Shown: positions 63,380 through 64,000 of the stretch, piece by piece
Layout of the letters: every line of letters starts with the position of its first letter
Position numbering within the stretch: the first letter of the stretch is position 1
From: Halalkalibacter sp. APA_J-10(15)
GTDB taxonomy: Bacteria; Bacillota; Bacilli; Bacillales; Bacillaceae_D
Assembly (NCBI RefSeq): GCF_023017105.1
Contig: NZ_JALKEV010000008.1
Location: 124,001-188,000 of the forward strand
Direction of reading: 5' to 3'
Length of the DNA: 64,000 bases
The notes under the pieces: generated by a model
Told to the model about the DNA's origin: nothing
Seen by the model: only the letters and a program-made list of their open reading frames with translations
The model's database searches: none
Position numbers and translations under genes: made by a program

Positions 63380-64000
63380 GATTGCTCCTCATTGAAATAG
63401 AACAAATCGACTAATAAATCGAGTGCCTCTATAATTCTCGTACCAGGGTTGGAGCCAAATAAATCATTTGGTAATACATCAACAGCGTTGTTTTGTACTG
63501 CGGTTATTTGATTCCAAGCCGCATTTTGCTCCATTTCTTTTATAAAGCCTTCTTTGACAGCTTCCGAATCGCCATGACTCATTAGTAAAATATAGTGCGG
63601 ATCAGCTTCAACAATTCGTTCGGTATTTAATTGAGCATATTGAGGAAAGGCTTCTAAGCTAGGAAAATCACTAGCCACATTATGAGCACCAACTAACTCA
63701 AGCATATGACCACTTAGTGAATTAGGTAAGGCGGCCATATATGTACCAGGCGCTCCGTAAATAAGTAATACACGTATTTCTTCAGTACTTTCTTGTAGTT
63801 GAGCGATTTCTGCAACCTTCTCATCGATAGAGTTAATAAGTTCACTTGCTTTACCTTCTTGTTGAAGCATCTCTCCAAACAGGAGAAGTTGTTCCTGAAT
63901 ATCTGTAACAGATTGGGCATGAGATAAAACCATTTTTGCACCGAGTGATTCAATAGTTGGGCGATCACCGAGGTTCATTTGAGTATGTCCTATGACGATT
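63376..64000 (-). CDS. ABC transporter substrate-binding protein, second system (5' end outside window)
   Basis: The frame stays open to the window edge, so the N-terminus with any lipobox is missing. The visible 207 residues have class III binding-protein features: GHTQMNLGDRPTIESLGAKM, VLLIYGAPGTYMAALPNSL, LVGAHNVASDFPSLEAF and ERIVEADPHYILLMSHG. The LIYGAPGTYM segment parallels LILMGVPGSYLV of the IsdE-like protein at 57712, pointing to the same heme-binding subgroup. It is the most upstream visible gene of the operon ending in hmoA. Confidence 0.85.
   Translation of the reverse strand, partial: IVIGHTQMNLGDRPTIESLGAKMVLSHAQSVTDIQEQLLLFGEMLQQEGKASELINSIDEKVAEIAQLQESTEEIRVLLIYGAPGTYMAALPNSLSGHMLELVGAHNVASDFPSLEAFPQYAQLNTERIVEADPHYILLMSHGDSEAVKEGFIKEMEQNAAWNQITAVQNNAVDVLPNDLFGSNPGTRIIEALDLLVDLFYFNEEQS

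Overview
The window looks like a chromosome segment of a low-GC, endospore-forming Bacillaceae, probably close to the alkaliphilic Bacillus group. This is inferred from gene content: bacillithiol-related genes (bshB2, yojF, ytxJ), Bacillus-type ykpA, ypcP, helD and ampS, a YjcZ-type and a Cse60-like sporulation peptide, CgeB-type spore-surface glycosyltransferases and an exosporium-style collagen-like protein. No rRNA, tRNA or CRISPR array was recognised.

Layout. 0-5.9 kb is a glycan-modification cluster: the end of a sulfotransferase-like protein, four paralogous CgeB-family glycosyltransferases and an embedded PHP phosphoesterase. 5.9-9.6 kb has a membrane transporter, a decayed Mrr restriction enzyme, an interspersed repeat and aminopeptidase AmpS. 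9.7-12.2 kb is the queuosine operon queCDEF under a preQ1-I riboswitch. 12.2-16.0 kb has a decayed gene, small sporulation and hypothetical genes, a YtaF/MntP-like protein and a YodC-like nitroreductase. 16.2-20.4 kb is odhAB. 20.5-28.4 kb is housekeeping (DedA, ABC-F YkpA, RecQ, DegV, YtxJ, DUF4349 lipoprotein) ending in a frameshifted gene scrap. 28.7-29.8 kb is the collagen-like gene.

30-46 kb holds GNAT, bshB2-yojF, a membrane-anchored serine protease, an ArsR-type regulator divergent from ilvE, a HAD phosphatase, a quinone-stress pair (mhqED) behind a palindrome and a strong promoter, HelD, an aldo/keto reductase, a LysM-CAP protein, a YjcZ peptide, a methyltransferase and zwf. 46-53.6 kb has ypcP, a GH115 glucuronidase and htpG, separated by repeats and hairpins. 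htpG carries a perfect CIRCE element.

53.8-64 kb has a double-psi-barrel protein and then a heme-acquisition island. On the plus strand, behind two Fur-like boxes, are an IsdC-like NEAT protein, a four-NEAT surface protein, an IsdE-F-ATPase importer and sortase B. A convergent minus-strand operon encodes a second importer (binding protein cut by the window end, permease, ATPase) followed by the heme-degrading monooxygenase HmoA. Together these would capture heme at the wall, pass it through the membrane and release its iron.

The most unusual signals are: a tandemly duplicated NEAT domain lacking the second Tyr of the heme motif; a perfect 18-bp hairpin apparently inserted into an older interspersed repeat with a flanking duplication; similar hairpins in direct orientation on both sides of htpG; CIRCE control of htpG; and the CgeB array next to a sulfotransferase-like gene. 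No entirely new defence or mobile system could be demonstrated.
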